Assembly (NCBI GenBank): GCA_963930645.1
Contig: OZ005648.1
Span: forward strand, 149,432,035 to 149,496,034
Reading direction: 5' to 3'
DNA: 64,000 nt
From: Salticus scenicus
Lineage: Eukaryota; Arthropoda; Arachnida; Araneae; Salticidae
Shown here: positions 22,448-32,460 of the stretch, one piece after another
Layout of the letters: each line of letters begins with the position of its first letter
How positions within the stretch are numbered: position 1 is the stretch's first letter
Position numbers and translations under genes: made by a program
Notes under the pieces: model-generated
The model's input: the letters and a program-made list of their open reading frames with translations, nothing else
What the model was told of the DNA's origin: nothing
The model's database searches: none

Positions 22448-22949
22448 TATTGAGTAGATAACTCTTTCGCATTACATATACTCGATTTTTGAAAATGCAA
22501 TTAGATATTATACATTGAGAAAAGTCGAACAAGCTATATCAATAAACATATGTATGTAAGAAATATATATATATATATATATTTCCTTTTGATTTATTTC
22601 CATTTTTTATAACAACCAAGTATTTCATTTTTTGTTAATTAAAAGCGTTGCATATCATCTGACGGAAGCTAGTTTGAAAAAGAATGTTTTATTTATTGCT
22701 GTAATTATTTTCTTGTTTTTTATGATTTTAATCTCAGTTTTTATGAAACGTTCTTATTATAGAGTTGATAGTTCATTCACATTACATACAATCGATTTTT
22801 GAAAATACAATTAGGTTTTCTACATTGAGAAATGTCGAACAAGATATATCAATAAACACATGTAAGAAAGAAAAAAAAAATTTTTTTTCATTTTGATTTA
22901 TTTCCATTTTTTATAACAATCAAGTATTTTAATTTGTTTTAATCAAAAG
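22341..22949 (+). repeat. Tandem duplication (period about 305 bp) of a mariner end plus flank
   Basis: Unit 1 (22341-22645) begins CGTTGCATATCAACTGA and unit 2 (22646-22949) begins CGTTGCATATCATCTGA. Each holds the mariner right end (TTTTGTGGAACGCCC in unit 1, TTTTATGAAACGTTC in unit 2) and the same flank: TCGATTTTTGAAAATRCAATTAG, GAACAAGMTATATCAATAAAC, and CCATTTTTTATAACAAYCAAGTATTT. A TA microsatellite in unit 1 (22563-22582) is replaced by A9T8 in unit 2. The second mariner end is an orphan. Confidence 0.85.
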
Positions 22950-23009
22950 TTTTATGGAAAAACTACGATTGATAAAATAATTATATGAACTTTCTTTTAA
23001 CTATTTCAC

Positions 23010-23067
<58 letters not shown>

Positions 23068-23357
23068 ACTATTGCTATTGTTTTATATATCGTGCTTCTT
23101 TTTACTTTCTTAGCTAGACGGCAAAAAGTATTTGTTGTAAAAATACGAAATTTGGTAGCTTTGTATAGAAATGTATAATATACATGCTGAAACAAACTGT
23201 TTATTTCCGCTTAATAATATTAGGCATTATTTGATGCTGAATTTGACTGAAGCTGTTTTGTTAAAAAATAAATAAATAAAAATTATACAATATAGCAACA
23301 ATTATGTTTGGCTAGTGTCAAAGTATTGCATTGTACAGTTTCTAATTGTTCTTTTCG

Positions 23358-23391
<34 letters not shown>

Positions 23392-24810
23392 TAACAATTT
23401 TTTTAAATTTTTACTCAAGTCATTTCGAAACAAATTTCGCTATAAAATTAAGTGCATGACATTTGAAAATGTCATACAATATTGGCAAATACACTTTATT
23501 TGGTTTAAATACATTTTATTAAAATATTTCGATTTACTGATTTTCTACAATGTTTTAATTTAGGTTTAAGCAAAAGCAATCCTTTCATTTATTTATTCGC
23601 CATAAAAGGGAATTCATTCAGAAGGTACGTACCAAAACACGAACCATAAAAATAAATAAATAAATAAATTATAGGAAGCGGTCCATTGTACCTCACTCTC
23701 CCCTACTACGTTATAGATATATTAAATTATTTTCTTCAGAAATACGTTCTAAAAATAAATATAATAAATAATATTTATTATGGCTACTTTATTTATGGAA
23801 AATATTTTAGAACATTTCATAGACTGTTTCACAAGAATTTAAGCCATTATAATTTAGAAATACAAAAATCGTCACAAATATTAAATTTCCTTTGTACATG
23901 AAAATACATTTATCAGTTCCCCAATTCGTAAAAATCATACCGGTAGACTGACGCACACTTTTATTTCTCAAAATTTTTGGCATATCTTCACATATACCTG
24001 TATTATATCATTTCAATCTGCATACACTATGCACGTGTAACTAAGTTTTATGGCAGGAATCGTTATTCACTTTTGGGCCCATCTGTTCAGTCGATTAATG
24101 TTCTTTTCCTACTTTGCGGAAAGAGTGTAATAAAACAGGATTGTGTAGGGGCATAGGCTGTTCTTAGGTATTAACGGAAACTTTGGCTACTGTCCCGTCG
24201 TACCCTTTATAAACACTCGGTTAGCTTAATTTCAGAGGGGCTATCATAGGAACGCAGTCACCCTTTACGATCATTTTTATGGACATCTCTAATTAATCTT
24301 CGGTTTTACGATGTTGTTACTAAACTGGAATTGAGAGGAGTGGCTGAAATGGTAGCACTATCTGCAGCTTTTACTGATATGTTTAAAAGCGAAAACAACT
24401 CTGTTTCTTTGTGTCAAGTGGGAATATGCATTAAAAATTAATACATGCTATTTTTTTCAAACCGGGTTTTGCTGAACATATTGAACATTACACGTTCAAT
24501 ATGGTCACGTTACATAAAACTTTAGGACTTTTCTTTTTACTGTTTCTTTTCTCCCATTTTTAAAGAGCCTTTGTTTTTTAAAGTAAGTCTAAAGTCGTTT
24601 TTAAGGAATATTTTGAATTATTATTATTATTTATTTTTTATTTTTTTTTTAAACAAGACTGATGTGACATACATTCCGCACGAAAAATTCTAAATTTTAT
24701 GATTTGTAAAAGACTATAATATATGTATATTTATATTAAAGGTAACAAATAAAACAATTAATTCTAAGCAATACATTATTTGTAAAAATTAATTACTGTG
24801 TAAATGAGAA

Positions 24811-24853
<43 letters not shown>

Positions 24854-24880
24854 TCGAGAAAAATAAAGAGAAATGTTAGA
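22950..24880. other. Intergenic with microsatellites; one complex stretch
   Basis: A TA microsatellite at about 23015-23062, (ATT)n near 23360-23390, (AAAT)n near 23650 and poly(T) at 24812-24846. The stretch 24040-24440 is more balanced in composition than its neighbours but has no sustained frame. ATTGAAC...GTTCAAT at about 24479-24500 can form a 7-bp hairpin. Confidence 0.5.
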
Positions 24881-25260
24881 TTGCGCGTGCTCTGGCGGTC
24901 AGGACTCTCATCGCAAAACTACACAATTTGGCAGAGGAATAGCAAGAATCTTGTAAAGGTGAATCTCAGTGATATTTTTTGAACTTTCGATTACGATTTT
25001 TTAAAAAGAATTTTAAATATTATCTACTATTTTATTCTGTTTCCTTTTTTGGAATTTATTCTTTTATTTTGATTCCCAGTGTTTCTTAGGAACGTCTATT
25101 ATTCGATTTATTTATTTAATTATTTTGAAAAACGTTTATTATCACCATTAAATAATAATTATAATAATAATAATAATAATAATATCATTTTATTTTTTAC
25201 GTTTAAATAAATTGAAAAAAAATATATGGAAGGTATCTGGTATGAGATCTATTAGGAAAA
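24880..25260 (+). repeat. 5'-truncated Helitron-like fragment
   Basis: GCGTGCTCTGGCGGTCAGGA...ATCGCAAAACTACACAATTTGGCA near 24888 matches the sequence that follows the 5' terminus of the 41.36-kb Helitron-like element (GCGCTCTGGCGCTCACACTA...ATCGCAGAACTTCCAAATTTGGCA). Both continue into TTTTTTGAA and AATTTT-rich sequence. The TCTATA start is absent here. Confidence 0.5.
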
Positions 25261-25788
25261 AACAGGTGTTTTGGTATCTAAGTTATTTATTTTTATTTAT
25301 TTTATTTATCGAAATCAAAAGATAATACTGTTGAAAGGATTACACTTAATAAATTCTAATCTATAGTAATAAAATCAGACTTTTGTCTGTAAATTTGTCA
25401 GAATCAAAAAATTTTGCGATATCTTCACCTTTCACACAACATGAAAGCCAAAAATGGCTTCAGAAAATGTTGTCTGCGTGTGTGTGTGTCATCGTGTCTG
25501 TATGTCTGTAACGCTACTTTTGTCCAGGTATCACATGAGAGCGGCTGAACAAAACACAGCGGTGCTTAGGAGGAATTTAGATCTTTACAGAACTTAAAAC
25601 TATATCTAGCAAATTTGTCAAATTTTTGCCCCACTGTTCCCTCCCCTGGTGGGGCAAAAGTTAGAAGCACGTTTGTAAGCATAACTCGACTCCAAATTAC
25701 TTCACAGTAAAAAAGTTGCACATGGGGAGACCATAGATATAGTAATATACATAGATCTATCATCCCCATGTTAACGTGCAAAGATTTT

Positions 25789-25813
25789 TGATGCCGAAAA
25801 AGTTTTTGGCATC
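25789..25813. promoter_or_regulatory. Subterminal palindrome of the P-like element
   Basis: GATGCC-GAAAAAGTTTTT-GGCATC forms a near-perfect inverted repeat. GCCGAAAAAGT with nearby GATGCC recurs (inverted) about 35-50 bases inside the right end (28135-28152). This is consistent with a transposase-binding site; no function is proven. Confidence 0.5.
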
Positions 25814-25829
25814 AGCCATGATGAGAGAG

Positions 25830-25836
25830 TATAAAA
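25830..25836 (+). promoter_or_regulatory. TATA box upstream of the THAP exon
   Basis: TATAAAA, 80 bases before the ATG at 25910. Initiation about 30 bases downstream would leave a 5' leader of roughly 50 bases. The leader would include a second copy of the terminal repeat (CATAGATATAGTAATAAGAC at 25870-25889), which could let the transposase bind its own promoter. Confidence 0.45.
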
Positions 25837-25869
25837 CTCGAAAACAAGAATGGAATAGAATGTTGATAT

Positions 25870-25898
25870 CATAGATATAGTAATAAGACATGGTTGAT
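25870..25898 (+). repeat. Internal direct copy of the P-like terminal repeat
   Basis: CATAGATATAGTAATAAGAC and the bases after it repeat the element's left terminus in the same orientation, 138 bp further in and 11 bp before the ATG. It matches the right terminus (AAGACAT) better than the left one (ATACAT). No matching 8-bp duplication marks it as the edge of a separate insertion. Confidence 0.7.
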
Positions 25899-25909
25899 AT
25901 ATATTGAAA

Positions 25910-25980
25910 ATGCCGAAGTACTGCGCGGCTTTTAATTGTAGAAATAAATTTATGAAAGGAAGTGGAATAAGTTTTCATAA
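25910..25980 (+). CDS. THAP-domain first exon (partial gene)
   Basis: The ATG at 25910 opens a frame of 23 complete codons beginning MPKYCAAFNC and ending ISFH. It breaks two bases into codon 24 at a strong splice donor (CATAA|GTAAGT at 25980/25981). C5-x4-C10 and the terminal F-H fit the start of the C2CH zinc-binding THAP domain, whose next residues in family members are K/R-F-P; introns at this point are common in THAP genes and P transposases. Without splicing the frame stops one codon later, so the intron interpretation is the economical one. THAP domains bind DNA and serve as the DNA-recognition head of P-element transposase. I did not find the matching acceptor exon downstream. Context favours the first exon of a decayed P-like transposase over a host gene. 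Confidence 0.62.
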
Positions 25981-26189
25981 GTAAGTTAAATTTAACTAAT
26001 TTATGAAAAATATGATTCTTTATAATCAGTTGCTTTGTTATTATGGTTTAAATACTGTTTTGATTTTTAATGGAATACTTTTTTTTAAATTTTAATATTT
26101 TTTAAGTTTTTATATTAGTAAGTAATATCGAATTTTCAAAATTCTTTTAAATGTAGTTAGCAGTGGCAGAGGTAAAACCCGCTTGTTTT

Positions 26190-26790
26190 AATATATTATA
26201 ACTAGTATTACCACAAGACTTTCTTCTCTATTTAATCCTATACAAATTTATTCAATACAAATTATTTATTAAGTTATAATTTATTAAAGATATTTTCCAT
26301 GATGAATGCAGACGATTTTTTTCTTAAAGTAGTATAATAATAAATGCTGAAAAAAATCATTTTTGTGCAGACATGAAAAGATATACAGTCGAATCTTGTT
26401 AACGTGAATCTCAAGGGGGATCAAAAATCTGTTCATCTTATCAGTAGTTCATGCTATCAGTAACTGATCGTCATATAACTAAAGTAATCTTCATTTTGAC
26501 GGAGATTGTGGTAACAGTTCATGTTAAAAGTAATTCACGTTAACGAGGTTCGACTGTATATATATATATATGTCTATACTATATATACATTATATATAAC
26601 ATTAAAAATAAAAGAAATCGGTAGCTTCGTTTTAAATTAATACAGATGTATGGTTCAACCATTCGTTTTAGAAATATTGACGAGTTCTTTCTAAAATATC
26701 CACATTGAAAATTTACACAGGCCCCGGGGGAAGAGCACTTCCTTCCCAGGAGGAAAGCAATGCTCCTACATGCACCTATTTTTTTTTTTT
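26190..26790 (+). repeat. Dispersed repeat copy 2, split by a pogo-type MITE
   Basis: AACTAGTATTACCACAAGAC, CCTATACAAATTTATTCAAT and TTTTCCATGATGAATGCAGA match the 40.27-kb copy. After the MITE (26386-26556) the homology resumes with ATGGTTCAACCATTCGTTTT, ATTGACGAGTTCTTT and CCCGGGGGAAGAGCACTTCC...GCTCCTACATGCAC, paralleling 40600-40735. Confidence 0.65.
26386..26556. mobile_element. pogo/Tigger-type MITE, 171 bp, TA duplication
   Basis: TA at 26384-26385 and 26557-26558 flank inverted termini. The left reads CAGTCGAATCTTGTTAACGT and the right, reverse-complemented, CAGTCGAACCTCGTTAACGT, extending to GTGAAT (about 24 bp, 2 mismatches). CAGTCGAACCTCGTTA-type ends with TA duplications are typical of pogo/Tigger non-autonomous elements. 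No coding capacity. Confidence 0.8.
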
Positions 26791-27299
26791 TTTCTTTTTC
26801 AAGTTTATTACTACTATTATCAATAATTCATATAAATTTTACATTCATGCGTTAAAAATAACTCACATTATATACATTTATATGAAATTGTGTCCTATAC
26901 TGTCATGTTAAGTACTTAGAAAAGGAAAAAAAAATAGGATGGCAGCGCCACCTGTTGAGCGATTGATTCCCAAATCTAATCAGCACCAGTTTAGGTCAAG
27001 ATCCAACTGAATACAAGTTTGGTCGAATTTCGTTCATATTAGGGGCTATAAATCAAAATTGCTAGAATTACATTTTTAGTTGTGTTAAGCGTTTTTTACA
27101 GTTTCGAACAAGGTTTAAGAAAACATTATGACATTAATTAGTTTTTCTGCCTGTCTGCTTGCCCACTTTCCGTGCTCTAACTGCAGTAAATAATTTCAAA
27201 CTATCTTCAAAATGGTATATATGTTATTCAATAATACTACGGCATTATCTATATTGAAAATACTATAAACAGCACTACTGGTTTATATATTAGAATACT

Positions 27300-27480
27300 C
27301 AAAAAAGATGAGGATATGTCCAATCGCTTTATCTCTCTAAAGAACACTTAATCTCAAACTTTTATAAAAACCGTTACATCCATTTCCGAGTAAACCTAAT
27401 TTCTATTACATGTTGCGACTGGCCGTTAAAGGGTTAACACAAATTTTTCTGAAGATGAGGATATGTCCAAACGTTTTAGT

Positions 27481-27518
<38 letters not shown>

Positions 27519-27860
27519 AAAAAAAAAAAAAAGACACTTAACTCCAAACTTTACAAAATCGTTATATCCATTTCTGATTAAACTAAATTTCTACTGCATG
27601 TTGCGATTGGCAGTTAAAGGGTTAACACTAATTTTCTTGATGCTAAGGATGTTCCAATTGTTTTAGGTCTCTAAAAAGCACTTATCCTAAACTTTTATTA
27701 ATATCTTTATAACCATTTCCGAGTAAACATAAATTTCTACTCTATACAGTCGGTAACATAAGTGTCCGACTGCATTGCGATTGGCAATTAAAGGGTTAAC
27801 TCTAATATCTCAAAAGATGAGGATAAGTCCAATAGTTTTTTCGACCATAAAAACTTCTAA
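27300..27860 (+). repeat. Tandem array, about 148-bp unit (copy at 36.7-37.6 kb)
   Basis: GATGAGGATATGTCCAA at 27307 and 27454, with diverged versions at 27639 and 27816. Each unit includes CATTTCCGAGTAAACCTAAT, CATGTTGCGACTGGCCGTTA and AAAGGGTTAACAC. The second unit is interrupted by about 45 bases of nearly pure poly(A) at 27485-27531. The same unit, in the same orientation, makes up 36740-37650. Confidence 0.8.
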
Positions 27861-28190
27861 CCAGACAGAAATAGTAGACAGAAACGATAAATTTCTTTAA
27901 ATGTCGTTATTCCATACAAAAAAAAAAAAAAAAAAAAAAAAAAAGGAAGAAGAAGAAAAGAGAAAGAAAAGAGAGAAAGAATAACAAGTATCTGGAGTTT
28001 TTTCATTCATCTTTAGTACATAAATTATTCATAAATTTTATTTGCTAAATTATTTGTGTGTATTCCCGTGTATATTCAGTCGGGGAAAGACATCCACAAG
28101 AGAGTAAAATGGCCGTCTTTTCCCGAAAAAAAAAGGCATCACTTTTTCGGCCTCGCTGATCAATCTATGTCTTATTACTATATCTATGGG

Positions 28191-29600
28191 GGAGACTAGA
28201 CATGAGTACAGATAAAATAGTATCTGCGACTTAGGAATTCGATTTTTAAGGAGAGGGAGGGGGGGAATCGATTTTCAGCGGGAAATGTCACATTTTTGAG
28301 TAGAACTCTACCAAAAATGCAACAAAGATGTTAAAAAAAGGTCCTTCCTTTGGATATTTCCAAAAATATATTTTAATTTTTTTTGTGATATGCGCTTTTT
28401 TTTTGGGGGGGGGGGGAGGGAGTTACATGGGGGCAAAATCGAGACAACACATTTAGCTCTAAATTTGTTGTGATAAATCTATGGGAGCTGCGGTCACGAA
28501 TTTTGGTGCTTGGATTGTTTATATGTATCCGACACCTAAAGTAACGATATTTATCGAAATTTCTTCTGTTCCCCTTGGGGGGGGGGAGCAGAAGGCAAAA
28601 ACACCCTTTTAAGCATAACTCGGCTCCAAATTACTCCAGTGCAAAGAAATTGAACATGTGGAGACTACACATGAGTACAAATAAAACATTAGCTGCTATT
28701 TAGGGTATTTCGATTTTTAAGGAGAGGGAGGGAAAGATCGATTTCTGGCGAAAAATTTTGCAAATTACGAATTTTTGAGTAGAACTCTACCAAAAATGGA
28801 GCAAAGATGTTTAAAACAGCCATGCGTCTTCTTTAGGATATTTCCAAAATACTCTTTTGGTTTTTTGGGATCTGTCTTTTTTTTTTCTTCGGGGGGGGGG
28901 GCAAATTCGAAACGACCTTTTTAGCGATTAATTTGTCCTGGAAAATTTATGATAACAGCGGTCACAAAGTTTGGTGCTTGGATTGTTTATATATTTCCGA
29001 CGTCTAAAGTAATGAATTTATCGAAAATCCCCCTTTTTTACCTGGAGAAAAGGAAACAAAAAACGTTAGATAAGTATAAGTCGGCCCCAAATTACTTCAC
29101 GGTGAAGAAATTGCACATGAGGAGACTAGACTTAAGCATAAATAAAACATAATAAATGATTTTGGAATTCTTGATTCTTGAAGGAGGGAGAAGAAAAATC
29201 GTTTTTCGGGGAGAAATTTCAGATATGTCGGATTTTTAGTAGCGCTCGCTCTATTAAAAATGGTGCTAAATTATTCAAAACAACCATATGTCTTTTTTTT
29301 TTTTTTTTTTTTTTTTGTGATTTTTGGTTTTCGGTTTACGATTTGTTGTTGTTGTTGTTGTGTGTGTGTCTGTGTGTGTGTGGGGGGGGGGGGGTCAAAG
29401 CAGCAAATTCGAGACGCCCCTTTTAGCGCTAAATTTGTCTTGGGCAATCTATGGGATCTACGGTCACGAAATTTGGTGCGTAAATTGTTTATATGTATCC
29501 GACATTTATTGTAACAGGATTTTGGAAATCCCCCCTTCCCCCCCCCCTCGGTGGTCGGGAAGCAATAAACACGCATAAGAATACGTTTTAAATGATCTTA
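28191..29600 (+). repeat. Three-unit tandem array inside Helitron-like element 1, period about 465 bp
   Basis: Units begin with GGAGACTAGACATGAGTACA-type sequence at 28191, about 28660 and 29121. Each holds GATTTTTAAGGAGAGGGAGG, TAGTAGAACTCTACCAAAAATG, a G-run (28406, 28578, 28895, 29382), GGTCACGAATTTTGGTGCTTGG, CATAACTCGGCTCCAAATTA and a repeat of the next start. The fourth, leftmost half-unit is at 25600-25731, displaced by the P-like insertion. Three overlapping open frames at 29178-29578 cross the G-run and GTT/GTGT microsatellites and are not genes. Confidence 0.8.
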
Positions 29601-29877
29601 GAATGGCGAATTTTAGTGTGTGGGCGTTAATTTAGTGTATGCATTATATGTACTTTGGTGGGATTTCACAAAACTTCTAATTTACTCCTCGGGAAGGGGA
29701 GGTAAGAAGCGGGTAAGTTGCTGCCGAAGGCAGTGGGACCCGAACTCCTAACGTTTCGAGTGCGAAATTCCTCTTCCGAACACAGCGGGAACTTTACCTT
29801 TGATTATTAATAATTATATGGGATTTTGACAACTCATTAAAAGTATGGTGTCCAAAGAAACGGGTAAAGCGTGCTAG

Positions 29878-30690
29878 TTAATTGCAATGAAATTATACAT
29901 GTATGACACTTATAATTTTGATACAAAGCAAGGGCTAGGAAAACCGTGTTATGACTAATATATAGATCCAAAGCTAAAACTATTTAAAAGATTTTTGAGA
30001 TATAGTTAACGATAAAATCTTTGTTCTTGAATAAAATGAGGGCCACCTCACCTAATGAATACTGAAATTAAAGTACCCTAGTAAGGTGGTTCCGCCGGCA
30101 GTGGAGGCATTTACCAGGGAAAAGGTGGGCCGGAAAGCACTGCCGAAGGTAATGGGTACCCAAAACCAGGCTCAGAGCGATTTCTTTTAATTTTTTTTTA
30201 GTTTTTATCTGTAAAGTAATAAAGAAAAAAAAATACAGTGACTAACAAAGCGGACGAAGTCTGCTATTACCTAATAAAAGCAATAAAAGAAGAAGCACAG
30301 ACTGATGTATAGTTTATATCACTAGGAGGTATTTTTGTCGAACACTGAAAAAAAAATTATAATATATATTTCTTTTACTATTTCAATTTTATTATTATTA
30401 TTATAATTGTTGAATATTTAAACGATAGAAATATATGAAACTTAATGTAAAAAGTAAGTTGGTTTAAAAAGATCAAAATAAGACAAAATCAAATAAATTA
30501 AATCATGCTGATTCCTAATTTTTTTTCAATAGGATTGTAGGAATAGAGTAAGCAAAGACTATGGTTTTCTGTGTTAAAGAGTGCATAAAGCTAAAATTTC
30601 TCTTTAAAAAATTATGAACCATAGAAAAAGAACCATAATAATAATAAATAAATAAAATAAATGAAGAATGAAAGAAATTTATATACGTAT
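29878..30690. repeat. Second, degenerate Helitron 3' region
   Basis: CACTGCCGAAGGTAATGGGT (30139) and GACTAACAAAGCGGACGAAG followed by TCTGCTATTA (30239-30268) are decayed counterparts of GCTGCCGAAGGCAGTGGGGA and GACCAGCGAAGCGGGCGTAG-CCTGCTAGT at 54.18 and 54.31 kb. The expected CTAGT end has become CTATT. No matching 5' end was found. Confidence 0.5.
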
Positions 30691-31405
30691 ACTAGCTGAC
30701 CCGACAAACGTTGTTTTGTCATATGAATTATTTCTAGAGAATATTTTGCTAGAAAAAAATAACTAACTTATTGTAAGTGTGTAAGGATGTGGTATATAAG
30801 TGAAACAGGTATAGAGCACTGTGAACGGTGACTGTGAATTCCGATTATAACGTAAAATACATAATTAACAATTAAATAAACAATTTAAATTTGACTGAAT
30901 TGTAAATCTAAACCATTCTCGAATCCACCTGAAGACACACAAAAAAATTCATTAAAATCGGTCCAGCCGTTTAGGAGGAGTTCAGTGACATACACACGCA
31001 CAAAAGTATGGGACCCCTTTGGGGACTTTAAATATTTTAAGCCATTTTTGCGATGAATTGAAATGGCTATCTCAATTGTGGAACTAAAGATCTTGGCGAG
31101 AAGCGTTCGAGCTACTTCGGTGTCAAATTTCAAATTTGTCCAAAGGGATCCGATACTAAAGGTGTGCCATACAAAAAATAAATAAATACAATATCAGTGA
31201 CATACACACGCACAAAAGTATGGGACCCCTTTGGTGACTTTAAATATTTTAAGCCATTTTTGCGATGAATTGAAATGGCTATCTCAATTGTGGAACTAAA
31301 GATCTTGGCGAGAAGCGTTCGAGCTACTTCGGTGTCAAATTTCAAATTTTTCCAAAGGGATCCGATACTAAAGGTGTTCCATTCAAAAAATAAATAAATA
31401 AAATA
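30690..31405 (+). repeat. Dispersed repeat with a recent 212-bp tandem duplication
   Basis: It opens with ACTAGCTGACCCGACAAACG, a start I associate with a widespread arthropod repeat, and GACAAACGTTGTTTTGTC can fold. From 30982 a 212-bp unit (TCAGTGACATACACACGCAC to CAATA) is repeated at 31194-31405 with only a handful of differences. On the minus strand both units encode the same 50-residue stretch (KFDTEVARTLLAKIFSSTIE...), and a diverged copy at 32574-32801 keeps much of it. Further partial copies lie at 32461 and 33261. Confidence 0.75.
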
Positions 31406-31673
31406 TAATAAATTAGCTACACAAATAAATTTGTAGGTTAGGGTGGTTGTTAATCAACGCGCGTGTAAATTTGATAGAAAATTATATAAAATACTCACTC
31501 CAATTCCGCACTAAATTTGCAAAATGTATGCACACTTCAAAACTCTTCAAACACTTATTACATCTTGATGTAATATTTCAATTAGGACACATTTTTTTGT
31601 ATAACAATAATAACACGAAGTTACAAAATATTTTCCTGAATTTGATCGCAGCAACTGTCGGGACAAACTGGAA

Positions 31674-32378
31674 TTACAATAGAATATACGCAAGCGAAGT
31701 GTGACGTCACTGACCGTCAGTGGATGCAAGAAAAAGATTTCCTATGTTAATCTCCCATTGGATTTTATATAAAAAATTATTAAAAATCGAGGAAAATTAA
31801 TTCTCGATTTTAATCCCGGTATTTGGGTATAGATATGTATTAGTTACCGTATGCATGTGTTAGATTGAGTTATTTTGCTCTCAAATTGACAAAATTTTAA
31901 TTTTAAATTTCAAAACTCTGTCTTCCTTGGCGATTTTTGTATTTGGCGATCAAAAACGTAATACGAAAATATACATGCCAGATGTATATTTTCGTAATAT
32001 GTATTGTACAAAATTGTTTCATATTATTCATTACTCTCTTAATATAAGTTGTTGAAATAACCATTATTTTTGAAAGAAATAAAATATGTTCGCCAGATGA
32101 TATGGCGATATTTTTTTTTTTCGCCAAGGATGACAGAGTTTTGAGATTAAAAATTCAAATTATATCAATTTTACAGCAAAAACAACTCAATCTAACGCAT
32201 GCACGTGATAACTAATACATATCTATACCCAAATATGGGGATTAAAATCAGGAAATAATTTTCCTCGATTTTTAGTAATTTTTTACAAAAAATCCAATGG
32301 GCGATTAACATAGGAAATATTTTTCTTGCATCCACGGACGGCCAGTGACGTCATCACTTCGCCTGCGTATTATTGAAT
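31674..32378. mobile_element. Foldback element, about 0.7 kb, with arms of about 250 bp
   Basis: The left arm (about 31674-31930) runs from CAATAGAATATACGCAAGCG through GTGACGTCACTGACCGTCAG, GGATGCAAGAAAAAGATTTC and GGGTATAGATATGTATTAGT to AAAACTCTGTCTTCCTTGG. The right arm (about 32125-32378) is its reverse complement with roughly 10% or more mismatches. Between them sits a second, perfect 15-bp hairpin (TACGAAAATATACAT, loop GCCAG, 31962-31996). Both arms hold TGACGTCA (31702-31709, 32346-32353). No transposase and no clear target duplication were found; the minus frame at 31903-32127 lies across the hairpin. Confidence 0.75.
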
Positions 32379-32460
32379 ATTCGATACTACGATCGTAGCG
32401 CAGTCTGCCGGATCCAATGTGAAACATTCCAAAATCAAGAACAATTTATAAGTGATAAAT

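Larger units (their letters stand above)
25732..28188 (+). mobile_element. P-like (THAP) DNA transposon, 2457 bp with nested insertions, 8-bp target duplication
   Basis: GGGGAGAC stands at 25724-25731 and 28189-28196. The element starts CATAGATATAGTAATA-TACATAGATC and its right end, reverse-complemented, starts CATAGATATAGTAATA-AGACATAGAT. These are imperfect inverted repeats of about 31 bp continuing to ATCA. The empty site can be inferred from sister repeat units (CACATGAGGAGACTAGAC near 29114), because the left and right flanks are the two halves of one such unit. Thirty-one-base termini starting CA with 8-bp duplications are the P-superfamily pattern, and a THAP first exon lies just inside the left end. 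Subterminal GCCGAAAAAGT and GGCATC phrases occur near both ends. No further transposase exons were found; repeats and a MITE fill the interior. Confidence 0.72.
25360..29877 (+). mobile_element. Helitron-like element 1, about 4.5 kb including later insertions
   Basis: The left end, TCTATAGTAATAAAATCAGA preceded by A, matches the starts of the elements at 41361 and 50597, and is followed like them by TG/TCTG-rich sequence (TGTGTGTGTGTCATCGTGTC). The right end is CGGGTAAAGCGTGCTAG followed by T (29861-29878), parallel to GCGGGCGTAGCCTGCTAG-T of the other two. Insertion between A and T with TC...CTAG ends is the Helitron convention. The interior holds a tandem array with a unit of about 460 bp (25600-25731 plus 28189-29600), split by the P-like element. 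No Rep/helicase protein is visible, so this would be non-autonomous. The right end is more diverged than in the other two copies, hence moderate confidence. Confidence 0.55.

Noticed and set aside
29178..29578. Four overlapping open frames of 82-101 codons on both strands
   Set aside because: They run through poly(T), (GTT)n, (GT)n and a G-run inside a tandem repeat and encode homopolymeric residues; no protein-like composition.
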